Shown here piece after piece: positions 1 through 6,573 of a DNA stretch of 7,350 bases. Positions within the stretch are counted from its first letter, which is position 1. Every line of letters begins with the position of its first letter. Under the pieces are notes generated by a model. That model was not told where the DNA came from. It saw nothing but the letters and a program-made list of their open reading frames with translations, and searched no databases. A program made the translations under genes and the position numbers. The DNA comes from Bacteroidales bacterium. GTDB taxonomy: Bacteria > Bacteroidota > Bacteroidia > Bacteroidales > Bacteroidaceae. The DNA is taken from NCBI GenBank assembly GCA_030523385.1, contig JAUNIV010000107.1, forward strand, positions 1 through 7,350, in the 5' to 3' direction.

Positions 1-14
1 ATACTTACTTGTAA

Positions 15-34
15 GGGCGGAATATTTTCCGCCC
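15..34. repeat. Perfect 8-bp hairpin, left unit of the inverted repeat
   Basis: GGGCGGAA pairs perfectly with TTCCGCCC across a TATT loop. This is the better preserved of the two hairpins in the 11-82 repeat. The stem is GC-rich but is followed by GCAATC rather than a run of T, so it does not look like a classic intrinsic terminator on the + strand. On the - strand it is followed by TTACAAGTAAGTAT, also not a clear T-tract. Confidence 0.8.
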
Positions 35-58
35 GCAATCATCCACGTAGATGTTATC

Positions 59-80
59 GGGTGGGAAATATTTCGCCCCT
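59..80. repeat. Degraded hairpin, right unit of the inverted repeat
   Basis: The palindromic core AAATATTT (66-73) is flanked by GC-rich arms that pair at G65-C74, G63-C76, G61-C78 and G60-C79, with mismatches at 64/75 and 62/77. It looks like a decayed, oppositely oriented copy of the hairpin at 15-34. The mismatches suggest this half is under weaker constraint or diverged after insertion. Confidence 0.6.
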
Positions 81-128
81 ACGGGATGACGCGAATTGCA
101 TTAAATAAAGATTAAAACAGATACATCT

Positions 129-980
129 ATGCTTAGAATTGCAGTACAATCCAAAGGCCGTCTGTTTGAAGAAACGATGGCATTGTTGCAGGAAGCGGAC
201 ATCAAAATCCCTTCTTCCAAAAGAATCTTGCTCGTACAGTCACCCAACTTCCCCATCGAAGTGCTTTTCTTGCGCGACGATGATATTCCGCAGTCTGTGG
301 CAAGCGGCGTGGCCGATTTGGGTATAGTGGGCGAAAATGAATACGTGGAACGGAAAGAAGACGCCGAGGTTATCCGTCGGTTGGGCTTCAGCAAATGCCG
401 TTTGTCGTTGGCCATCCCTAAAGATGTGGACTATCCCGGCCTGTCGTGGTTCGAAGGCCGCAAGATTGCCACCTCATATCCCGGCATACTGAAAGACTTT
501 ATGGACAGCAACGGCATCCGGGCAGACATACATGTCATCACCGGTTCGGTGGAGATTGCTCCGGGCATCAGCCTGGCCGATGCCATCTTCGATATTGTCA
601 GCTCAGGCTCTACGCTGGTGAGCAACAGCCTGAAGGAAGTGGAAGTGGTGATGAAGAGCGAGGCACTGCTGATAGGACACAAAGGCATGTCGCCCGAAAA
701 GAAAGAAATCCTGAATGAACTTCTGTTCCGTCTGGAAGCCGTGAAGGCAGCCGAAGATAAAAAGTATGTATTGATGAACGTGCCCACCGATCGGTTGCAA
801 GAAATCATCGAAGTATTGCCGGGCATGAAGAGCCCCACCGTGATGCCTTTGGCTCAGGAAGGATGGAGTTCCGTGCACACAGTGCTCGACCAGAAGTGTT
901 TTTGGGAAATCATAGGTCGGCTGAAAGCGTTGGGAGCAGAGGGCATTTTGGTATTGCCTATCGAGAAAATGATTCTATAA
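129..980 (+). CDS. hisG: ATP phosphoribosyltransferase, long form (HisG)
   Basis: This cytoplasmic enzyme condenses ATP with PRPP to give phosphoribosyl-ATP, the first committed step of histidine synthesis and the step usually inhibited by histidine. The 283-residue protein begins MLRIAVQSKGRL, the usual HisG N-terminus, which supports the ATG at 129. GVADLGIVGEN (60-70) is the conserved first-domain segment, and DAIFDIVSSGSTL (151-163) matches the PRPP-binding loop. Residues from about 208 to the end, including VPTDRL and PGMKSPTVMPL, form the ACT-like C-terminal regulatory domain. That domain and the length mark the hexameric long form, which does not need a HisZ partner. It heads a four-gene operon; hisD starts 18 bases after its stop. 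No clear Shine-Dalgarno lies before it. No histidine-rich leader peptide or attenuator was found upstream, so feedback through the C-terminal domain is the only control the sequence suggests. Confidence 0.96.
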   Translation: MLRIAVQSKGRLFEETMALLQEADIKIPSSKRILLVQSPNFPIEVLFLRDDDIPQSVASGVADLGIVGENEYVERKEDAEVIRRLGFSKCRLSLAIPKDVDYPGLSWFEGRKIATSYPGILKDFMDSNGIRADIHVITGSVEIAPGISLADAIFDIVSSGSTLVSNSLKEVEVVMKSEALLIGHKGMSPEKKEILNELLFRLEAVKAAEDKKYVLMNVPTDRLQEIIEVLPGMKSPTVMPLAQEGWSSVHTVLDQKCFWEIIGRLKALGAEGILVLPIEKMIL

Positions 981-998
981 TATATAATAGGTATAGAG

Positions 999-2279
999 AT
1001 GAAGACAATTCAATATCCCGAAAGGAAAGATTGGGCAGAGATTCTGCGCCGCCCGACACTGAATACGGAGCAGCTGCGCGACACGGTGAAGGAAGTGCTG
1101 GACCGAATCAAGGCTGAAGGCGACCAAGCTGTGCTGGAATACGAAGAACGCTTCGACAAAGTGAAACTCGATACGCTGGCCGTGACTGAAGCGGAGATGG
1201 CCGAAGCCGAAGAAAAGGTCTCGGAAGAACTGAAAGCGGCTATCCGTCTGGCCCGACAGAACATACATACATTCCATGCCGCCCAGCGGTTTGAAGGACG
1301 GAAGGTGCAGACCGTGCCGGGTGTGACCTGCTGGCAAAAGGCCGTGCCTATTCAGAAGGTGGGCTTATATATCCCCGGCGGCACGGCTCCTTTGTTCTCT
1401 ACCGTGCTGATGCTTGCCACGCCGGCCCGCATAGCCGGTTGCGAGGAAATAGTGCTCTGCACTCCTCCCGATAAGGCAGGCAAGATACATCCCGCCATCC
1501 TCTATGCCGCCCGGCAGGCCGGAGTGAGCAAGATATTCAAGGCAGGCGGTGTGCAGGCCATCGGTGCCATGGCGTACGGCACGCAAAGTGTCCCCAAGGT
1601 ATATAAGATATTCGGCCCGGGCAACCAGTATGTCACCGCTGCCAAGCAACAGGTATCCTTGCGCGATGTGGCCATCGACATGCCGGCAGGCCCTTCCGAA
1701 GTGGAAGTGTTGGCCGATGAAACTGCCAATCCGGTCTTTGTGGCAGCCGATTTGCTCTCGCAGGCAGAGCATGGCGTGGATAGTCAAGCCGTGTTGGTGA
1801 CTACCTCTGCGCAGCTGATAGAGCGGGTGGAAAGCGAAGTGCAGCGACAGTTGGCCTTGCTTCCGCGTTGCGAGATAGCGGCAAAGTCGTTGGCCAACAG
1901 CAAACTCATCTTAGTGAAAAACATGGATGAGGCCATCGCCCTCACGAATGAGTATGCTCCCGAACATCTCATCATAGAGACCAAAGATTACATGGAGCAG
2001 GCCGCACGCATCGTCAATGCCGGTTCGGTGTTTTTGGGTTCGCTCTCGCCCGAGAGTGCAGGCGATTATGCTTCGGGCACCAATCACACCCTGCCCACCA
2101 ACGGTTATGCCAAGGCATACAGCGGCGTGAGCTTAGACAGCTTCATCCGTAAAATCACTTTCCAAGAGATAACCCGTGAAGGCATACAGACCATAGGACC
2201 TGCCATCGAGGTCATGGCAGCCAACGAACAGCTGGATGCCCACAAGAATGCAGTCACCGTAAGATTAAAAACCGAATGA
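999..2279 (+). CDS. hisD: Histidinol dehydrogenase (HisD)
   Basis: This zinc- and NAD-dependent cytoplasmic enzyme oxidises L-histidinol through histidinal to L-histidine, the last two reactions of the pathway. The 426-residue length is typical. Family signatures are plain: VGLYIPGGTAPLFSTVLM (121-138), GPGNQYV (206-212) and MPAGPSEVEVLAD (228-240). By ungapped comparison with remembered E. coli HisD numbering (offset 4), the zinc ligands are Q255, H258, D356 and H415, and the catalytic pair is E322-H323 in EYAPEHL. All are present, so the enzyme should be active. The ATG at 999 gives the normal N-terminus; only a weak AGAG precedes it. It lies 18 bases after hisG and 4 bases before hisC, consistent with one transcript. 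Confidence 0.97.
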   Translation: MKTIQYPERKDWAEILRRPTLNTEQLRDTVKEVLDRIKAEGDQAVLEYEERFDKVKLDTLAVTEAEMAEAEEKVSEELKAAIRLARQNIHTFHAAQRFEGRKVQTVPGVTCWQKAVPIQKVGLYIPGGTAPLFSTVLMLATPARIAGCEEIVLCTPPDKAGKIHPAILYAARQAGVSKIFKAGGVQAIGAMAYGTQSVPKVYKIFGPGNQYVTAAKQQVSLRDVAIDMPAGPSEVEVLADETANPVFVAADLLSQAEHGVDSQAVLVTTSAQLIERVESEVQRQLALLPRCEIAAKSLANSKLILVKNMDEAIALTNEYAPEHLIIETKDYMEQAARIVNAGSVFLGSLSPESAGDYASGTNHTLPTNGYAKAYSGVSLDSFIRKITFQEITREGIQTIGPAIEVMAANEQLDAHKNAVTVRLKTE

Positions 2280-2283
2280 TAGT

Positions 2284-3324
2284 ATGAAAGACCTGAAAGA
2301 ACTTATACGCCCCAACATCCGAGCACTGAAGCCTTACTCTTCAGCGCGCGATGAATACAACGGAGCCGAGGCTTCCGTATTCCTGGATGCCAATGAGAAT
2401 CCCTACAATGCTCCGAACAACCGCTATCCCGACCCTATGCAGCGGGAACTGAAGAACCTTCTTGCTCCCATCAAGAAGGTGAAACCCGAAAACATCTTTT
2501 TGGGCAACGGCAGTGATGAAGCCATTGATTTGGTGTATCGGGCTTTCTGCTGTCCCGGTGCAGACAATGTGGTAGCCATAGACCCCACTTACGGCATGTA
2601 TCAGGTGTGTGCCGAGGTGAACGATGTGGAGTACCGCAAGGTGTTGCTGGATGAGAACTTCCAACTTAGTGCCGACAAGTTGCTGGCAGCCACGGACGAG
2701 CATACCAAACTCGTCTTTATCTGTTCGCCCAACAATCCCACCGGCAACAGTTTCTGCCGCGCCGAGATAGAGAAGCTGCTGACTTCCTTCCAAGGGCTGG
2801 TCATTGTGGATGAGGCTTACTCCGATTTCTCCGATGCGCCTTCTTTCCTGAGTGATTTGGATGCTTATCCCAACCTGATTGTCCTCCAGACTTTCTCGAA
2901 GGCATGGGGTTGTGCCGCCATCCGTTTGGGCATGGCTTTTGCCTCCAAGGAGATTATCGAAGTATTCAGCAAAATCAAATATCCCTATAATGTGAACCTG
3001 CTCACGCAGAAAGAGGCTACGGCCATGCTTCGCCGTCACTATGAAGTGGACCGTTGGGTGAAGTCCTTGATGGAAGAGCGTTCCCGGCTGATTGATGAGT
3101 TTATGGCGTTGCCTTGCTGCGAGAAGATTTATCCCACCGATGCCAATTTCTTCCTGACCAAGGTGACCGATGCCAAAGCCATTTACGATTATTTGGTGAG
3201 CCGCGGCATCATTGTCCGCAATCGGACTACGGTGGCGCTTTGCCGGGACTGCCTGCGCATCACCGTGGGCACTCGTCCGGAGAACGATGCCCTGTTGGAT
3301 GCACTGAGAAACTATGTAGGATGA
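2284..3324 (+). CDS. hisC: Histidinol-phosphate aminotransferase (HisC)
   Basis: This PLP-dependent fold-type I aminotransferase transfers the amino group of glutamate to imidazole-acetol phosphate, giving histidinol phosphate. In the 346-residue protein the class I/II landmarks appear in order: LDANENPY (34-41), GNGSDEAIDL (74-83), SPNNPTGN with N151, VDEAYSDF with D176 and Y179, and TFSKAWGCAAIRLG with the Schiff-base lysine K206 and phosphate-contact R214. R325 in CLRITVGT is the expected substrate-binding arginine near the C-terminus. The start at 2284 lies 4 bases after the hisD stop, suggesting translational coupling; hisB follows after 15 bases. Related aminotransferases can act on aromatic substrates, but its position between hisD and hisB makes the histidine role secure. 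Confidence 0.96.
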   Translation: MKDLKELIRPNIRALKPYSSARDEYNGAEASVFLDANENPYNAPNNRYPDPMQRELKNLLAPIKKVKPENIFLGNGSDEAIDLVYRAFCCPGADNVVAIDPTYGMYQVCAEVNDVEYRKVLLDENFQLSADKLLAATDEHTKLVFICSPNNPTGNSFCRAEIEKLLTSFQGLVIVDEAYSDFSDAPSFLSDLDAYPNLIVLQTFSKAWGCAAIRLGMAFASKEIIEVFSKIKYPYNVNLLTQKEATAMLRRHYEVDRWVKSLMEERSRLIDEFMALPCCEKIYPTDANFFLTKVTDAKAIYDYLVSRGIIVRNRTTVALCRDCLRITVGTRPENDALLDALRNYVG

Positions 3325-3339
3325 CAGAAAGGAAAGACC

Positions 3340-4458
3340 ATGAAGAAAGCATTGTTTATAGACCGTGACGGGACGCTCGTCATAGAGCCGCCTGTCGATT
3401 ACCAGTTGGATTCATTCGAGAAGCTGGAGTTTTATCCCAAGGTGTTCCGCAATTTGGGCTTTATCCGCAGCAAGCTCGACTTTGAGTTTGTGATGGTTAC
3501 CAACCAGGATGGTTTGGGCACTTCTTCTTTTCCCGAAGATACTTTCTGGCCTGTCCACAACTTAGTGTTGAAGACGCTGGAAGGCGAGGGCATCACTTTC
3601 GACGATATTCTGATAGACCGCAGTTTCCCCGAAGACAATGCCCCCACGCGCAAGCCTCGCACGGGCATGATGGGGAAATACCTGTCGGGCGATTATGATT
3701 TGGCCGGCAGCTTTGTCATAGGCGACCGTGCCACGGATGTAGAGCTGGCCAAGAATTTGGGTTGCCGTGCCATCCTGTTGCAGGAAGATATGTCCGTGCT
3801 GCATGAAAAGGGTTTGGAACCCTACTGTGTGCTGGCCACTACGGATTGGGACCGCATTGCCGAGTTTCTCTTTGCCGGTGAGCGTACAGCCGAAGTGCGC
3901 CGCACGACCAAGGAGACTGACATTTACGTCCGTCTGAATTTAGACGGCAGCGGCCGGTGTGACATCTCTACCGGTTTGGGCTTCTTCGACCACATGCTGG
4001 AGCAGATAGGCAAGCACGGCGGCATAGACCTCACTATTCGGGTAAAAGGCGATTTGGAGGTGGATGAACACCACACCATAGAAGACACGGCCATTGCTTT
4101 GGGCGATTGCCTGTATCGGGCTTTGGGCAGCAAGCGGGGCATAGAGCGTTACGGCTATTGTCTGCCTATGGACGACTGCTTGTGTCAGGTGGCTTTGGAC
4201 TTTGGCGGGCGTGCTTGGTTGGTGTGGGATGCTGAGTTCCACCGCGAGAAGATAGGAGAGATGCCTACCGAAATGTTCCTCCACTTCTTCAAGTCGCTGA
4301 GCGATGCCGCCCGCATGAACTTGAACATCAAGGCCGAGGGACAGAACGAGCACCACAAGATAGAAGGTATCTTCAAAGCATTGGCACGTGCCATCAAGAT
4401 GGCTGTCCGTCGGGACATCTATCATTATGAAGTGCCTTCCAGTAAGGGCTGCATTTGA
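3340..4458 (+). CDS. hisB: Bifunctional histidinol-phosphatase / imidazoleglycerol-phosphate dehydratase (HisB)
   Basis: The 372-residue fusion carries out two non-consecutive steps: the C-terminal dehydratase makes imidazole-acetol phosphate, and the N-terminal phosphatase removes phosphate from histidinol phosphate after HisC. The N-terminal HAD domain (about 1-180) shows DRDGT with nucleophile D8 and acid/base D10, TNQDGLGT (54-61), K105 in RKP, and GDRATD (128-133). The dehydratase (about 184-372) shows its metal-binding motifs FFDHMLEQIGKHG (215-227), DEHHTIED (242-249) and NEHHKIEG (336-343), and ends PSSKGCI. This is the same domain order as the E. coli fusion. One oddity: the four Cys/His zinc ligands of E. 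coli HisB are replaced by D93, S95, A101 and T103 in an ungapped stretch. AAAGGAAAG at 3328-3336 could serve as a ribosome-binding site. It is the last gene of the operon. Confidence 0.96.
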   Translation: MKKALFIDRDGTLVIEPPVDYQLDSFEKLEFYPKVFRNLGFIRSKLDFEFVMVTNQDGLGTSSFPEDTFWPVHNLVLKTLEGEGITFDDILIDRSFPEDNAPTRKPRTGMMGKYLSGDYDLAGSFVIGDRATDVELAKNLGCRAILLQEDMSVLHEKGLEPYCVLATTDWDRIAEFLFAGERTAEVRRTTKETDIYVRLNLDGSGRCDISTGLGFFDHMLEQIGKHGGIDLTIRVKGDLEVDEHHTIEDTAIALGDCLYRALGSKRGIERYGYCLPMDDCLCQVALDFGGRAWLVWDAEFHREKIGEMPTEMFLHFFKSLSDAARMNLNIKAEGQNEHHKIEGIFKALARAIKMAVRRDIYHYEVPSSKGCI

Positions 4459-4484
4459 AAGAGCAAAGAATTTGCATCAAAGAT

Positions 4485-4521
4485 AAATCCCCGACGGATA
4501 TCGCATCCATCGGGGATTTTT
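4485..4521 (+). terminator. Intrinsic terminator after hisB, possibly shared by the convergent operon
   Basis: AAATCCCCGA (4485-4494) pairs perfectly with TCGGGGATTT (4510-4519). Inside, after one mismatch, GGAT (4496-4499) pairs with ATCC (4505-4508) around an ATCGC loop. On the + strand the stem runs into TTTTT and, after GGG, another TTTTT, giving a good rho-independent terminator 26 bases after the hisB stop. On the - strand the same hairpin is followed by TATCTTTGATG, a weaker tail, so it may also terminate transcripts from the nagB operon, whose last stop is at 4580. The rest of the 4459-4579 gap holds only A/T-rich sequence and a short TAGGTTAG direct repeat. Confidence 0.88.
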
Positions 4522-4579
4522 GGGTTTTTCGATTTATAGGTTAGTATAAAAATTAGGTTAGGCTTTTCTTTTTATTTTA

Positions 4580-6568
4580 TTACAAGGGAATATATTCCAC
4601 AAATGCTTCCATGGCCTCGTAACATGCCAGTCCCAGTTGGTCGTACAAAGAGGCAGTGCCACGGTTGCGGTCCTCGCTTCTTTGCCAGAACAGACGTTCG
4701 TCGTTGCCCAAGAACGGTGCGCTTTCCATCTGCGACTGATGTTTCAGGATGGAATTACGTTTCGCTCTCAACTCTTCGGGACTGAACGGAACAGCCATTT
4801 CTATGTTCTCTATTTCCCATTCGGCCCACGCACCGCGATACATCCAGATACGGCAGTCCTTCAACCATTCGGCACCATTTTCTTTTTCTATGTCGATGGC
4901 AGCCAGTACGGCATCCGTACATACACGGTGTGTGCCGTGCGGGTCGGCCAAGTCGCCTGCTACATAAATCTGATGAGGCTTTACTTCGCGCAACAGGTTC
5001 AATACGATTTCCACATCGGCTTCGCTGATAGGATTCTTTTCAATCTTGCCTGTTTCGTAGAACGGAAGGTCTAAGAAGTGGCAACGGCTCAGCGGAACCT
5101 GGTTGTAGGTGCAAGCCGTGCGGGCCTCGCCCCGACGAATCAGTCCCTTGATGGTAAGTATGTCGCGCGTGTCCATGTCACCTTCCTTCTTAGCCATCAG
5201 GAATTGTTTGATTTCGGCATACTTGCTCTTGATGCACTCGTTGGCATTGTTGTCAAACAACTGGTTGAATCCGTTGATGAAGTGCATGAAACGTACCACT
5301 TCTTCATCGCCCACGGCAATGTTGCCCGATGTTTCGTAGGCCACGTGTACTTCATGTCCTTGTTGCACCAGACGTCTCAATGTTCCGCCCATGGAAATCA
5401 CATCATCATCCGGGTGCGGAGAGAATACAATGACACGCTTCGGGAATGGTTTGGCGCGTTCGGGACGATAAGTATCGTCGGCATTCGGCTTGCCACCCGG
5501 CCATCCGGTGATGGTGTGTTGCAGGTCATTGAATATCTTGATGTTCACATTGTAGGCAGATCCATAGAGTGCCAGCAGTTCGCTCAGTCCGTTTTCGTTG
5601 TAATCCTTGTTGGTCAGCTTCAGGATAGGCTTCTTCACACGTAGACACAACCACACGATGGCGCTGCGTATCAGCTTGTCGTTCCATTCGCAGTTGGTCA
5701 CTAACCACGGGCGTTGGATGCGGGTGAGGTGAGAGGCTGCCGAAAGGTCAATGCACACATTGGCATTGTTGTGCATTTGCAGGTAGGAGGCGGGCAGTGT
5801 GTCACTGATCTTTTCTTCTACCGCTTTCTGAATGATGTCGGCTTTCTCGTCGCCCCATGCCAGCAGGTAAATCTTGCGTGCCGCCATGATGGTGGATACG
5901 CCCATGGTGATAGAGCAGGGAGGCAGATTGTCTATCCCCAGATTGTGGGCGGCTTCTGCACGCGAGGTGGCATCTATCAGGATGAGGCGTGTGGGAGAGC
6001 TTAAAGCCGATCCCGGCTCGTTCATGGCTATGTTTCCTTCGCGTCCGATACCCATCAGGGCGATGTCAATGCCGCCGAATGTCTGTATGCGCTGTTCGTA
6101 CAAGCGGCAATATTCGATGACTGCTTCCTGCGGAATGGTCCCGTCGATGGTGAATACATTCTGCTTGTCAATATCTACTTGATTGAGCAACAGGTCGCAA
6201 AGTTGGGCGAAGCTGCTGCCTGCACCTTCCGTTACCAACGGATAGTATTCATACAGGTTGAAGATAATGACATTGCGGAAGCTCAGTCCTTCGTCCTTAT
6301 GTCTGCGTACCAGTTCGGCATAGAGAGGGCGCAATGATGCGCCCGTGCCTGCCCCGATTACACAGAATTTACCTTCGCGCTGGCGTTCCTGTATCTTTGC
6401 CGCAATTTCTTGGGCGATGTGGTGCACGCCTTCCTCCATGGTCTCATAGATGTCTGTAGGCACCTTTTCGCAGCGGGTCAGAACCGAACGCTCTACTGCA
6501 TTTTCAGGTTTGTAATATTTCGGTGATACTCTGTTCAGAGATATCTGTGAACTCAGGTTGGTTCTCAT
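4580..6568 (-). CDS. NagB-like domain fused to PIG-L/LmbE de-N-acetylase
   Basis: The 662-residue cytoplasmic protein has two parts. Residues about 40-285 are a glucosamine-6-phosphate deaminase/isomerase-like fold: GAGTGAS (72-78), FNLYEYYPL (103-111), GIGREGNIAMNEPGS (173-187), K242. Residues about 377-640 are a PIG-L/LmbE domain: SPHPDDD (383-389) and DPHGTH (542-547), holding the usual zinc and catalytic residues (H385, D387, D388, H547). PIG-L enzymes remove acetyl from N-acetylglucosamine-type substrates. Against E. coli NagB, catalytic D72, D141 and H143 are Y106, E177 and N179; only E148 is kept (E184). So the deacetylase half looks competent and the deaminase half probably is not. 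Proteins of this type are often named glucosamine-6-phosphate deaminase from the N-domain alone, which is probably misleading. About 90 residues link the domains. It starts 5 bases after the nagB stop, so the two are surely co-transcribed. The true substrate is unknown; a role in freeing glucosamine-6-phosphate or a related sugar is an inference. Confidence 0.85.
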   Translation of the reverse strand: MRTNLSSQISLNRVSPKYYKPENAVERSVLTRCEKVPTDIYETMEEGVHHIAQEIAAKIQERQREGKFCVIGAGTGASLRPLYAELVRRHKDEGLSFRNVIIFNLYEYYPLVTEGAGSSFAQLCDLLLNQVDIDKQNVFTIDGTIPQEAVIEYCRLYEQRIQTFGGIDIALMGIGREGNIAMNEPGSALSSPTRLILIDATSRAEAAHNLGIDNLPPCSITMGVSTIMAARKIYLLAWGDEKADIIQKAVEEKISDTLPASYLQMHNNANVCIDLSAASHLTRIQRPWLVTNCEWNDKLIRSAIVWLCLRVKKPILKLTNKDYNENGLSELLALYGSAYNVNIKIFNDLQHTITGWPGGKPNADDTYRPERAKPFPKRVIVFSPHPDDDVISMGGTLRRLVQQGHEVHVAYETSGNIAVGDEEVVRFMHFINGFNQLFDNNANECIKSKYAEIKQFLMAKKEGDMDTRDILTIKGLIRRGEARTACTYNQVPLSRCHFLDLPFYETGKIEKNPISEADVEIVLNLLREVKPHQIYVAGDLADPHGTHRVCTDAVLAAIDIEKENGAEWLKDCRIWMYRGAWAEWEIENIEMAVPFSPEELRAKRNSILKHQSQMESAPFLGNDERLFWQRSEDRNRGTASLYDQLGLACYEAMEAFVEYIPL

Positions 6569-6573
6569 AATGG

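Larger units (their letters stand above)
11..82. repeat. Imperfect 36-bp-arm inverted repeat made of two hairpin units, upstream of hisG
   Basis: Positions 11-46 and the reverse complement of 47-82 match at 28 of 36 positions by hand alignment, with the symmetry centre in the ACGT at 45-48. Each arm contains its own GC-rich palindrome, so the element can fold as two small hairpins or as one long cruciform. The outer ends read GTAAGGGCG and, on the other strand, GTAGGGGCG. This two-hairpin layout resembles the REP/BIME or small MITE-like repeats scattered between bacterial genes; that classification is an inference. No flanking target duplication could be tested because the element begins only 10 bases from the window edge. 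It could also act as a terminator for an upstream gene or as a 5' leader structure for the his operon, although no T-tract follows it on the + strand. Confidence 0.7.

Noticed and set aside
113..120. TAAAACAG as a possible -7 box for hisG, with TTG at 96-98
   Set aside because: It lacks the TTTG half of the Bacteroides TAnnTTTG consensus and could be found by chance in this A/T-rich stretch.
2341..3039. 232-codon open frame on the - strand opposite hisC
   Set aside because: It lies wholly inside a clearly functional hisC and has no family-like motifs in its translation. It is explained by codon bias of the sense gene.
3940..4425. 161-codon open frame on the - strand opposite hisB
   Set aside because: It is antisense to the conserved dehydratase domain, and its translation shows no coherent motif.
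4463..4475. Small inverted repeat GCAAA-GAA-TTTGC just after the hisB stop
   Set aside because: A 5-bp A/T-rich stem is too weak to count as a terminator. The strong hairpin at 4485-4519 explains termination.
4537..4561. Two TAGGTTAG direct repeats 17 bases apart in the convergent gap
   Set aside because: They are only 8 bases long in A/T-rich sequence downstream of both operons. No regulatory role is plausible there without further support, and chance is likely.
4580..5442. PIG-L domain as the bacillithiol enzyme BshB
   Set aside because: The fusion to a NagB-like domain and the operon with nagB point to amino-sugar metabolism. No bshA or bshC is visible. It cannot be excluded, but nothing here supports it.
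5078..5644. 188-codon open frame on the + strand opposite the NagB-like/PIG-L gene
   Set aside because: It is fully antisense to a gene whose motifs (for example SPHPDDD) fall in the same stretch. No recognisable domain was seen and no ribosome-binding site supports it.
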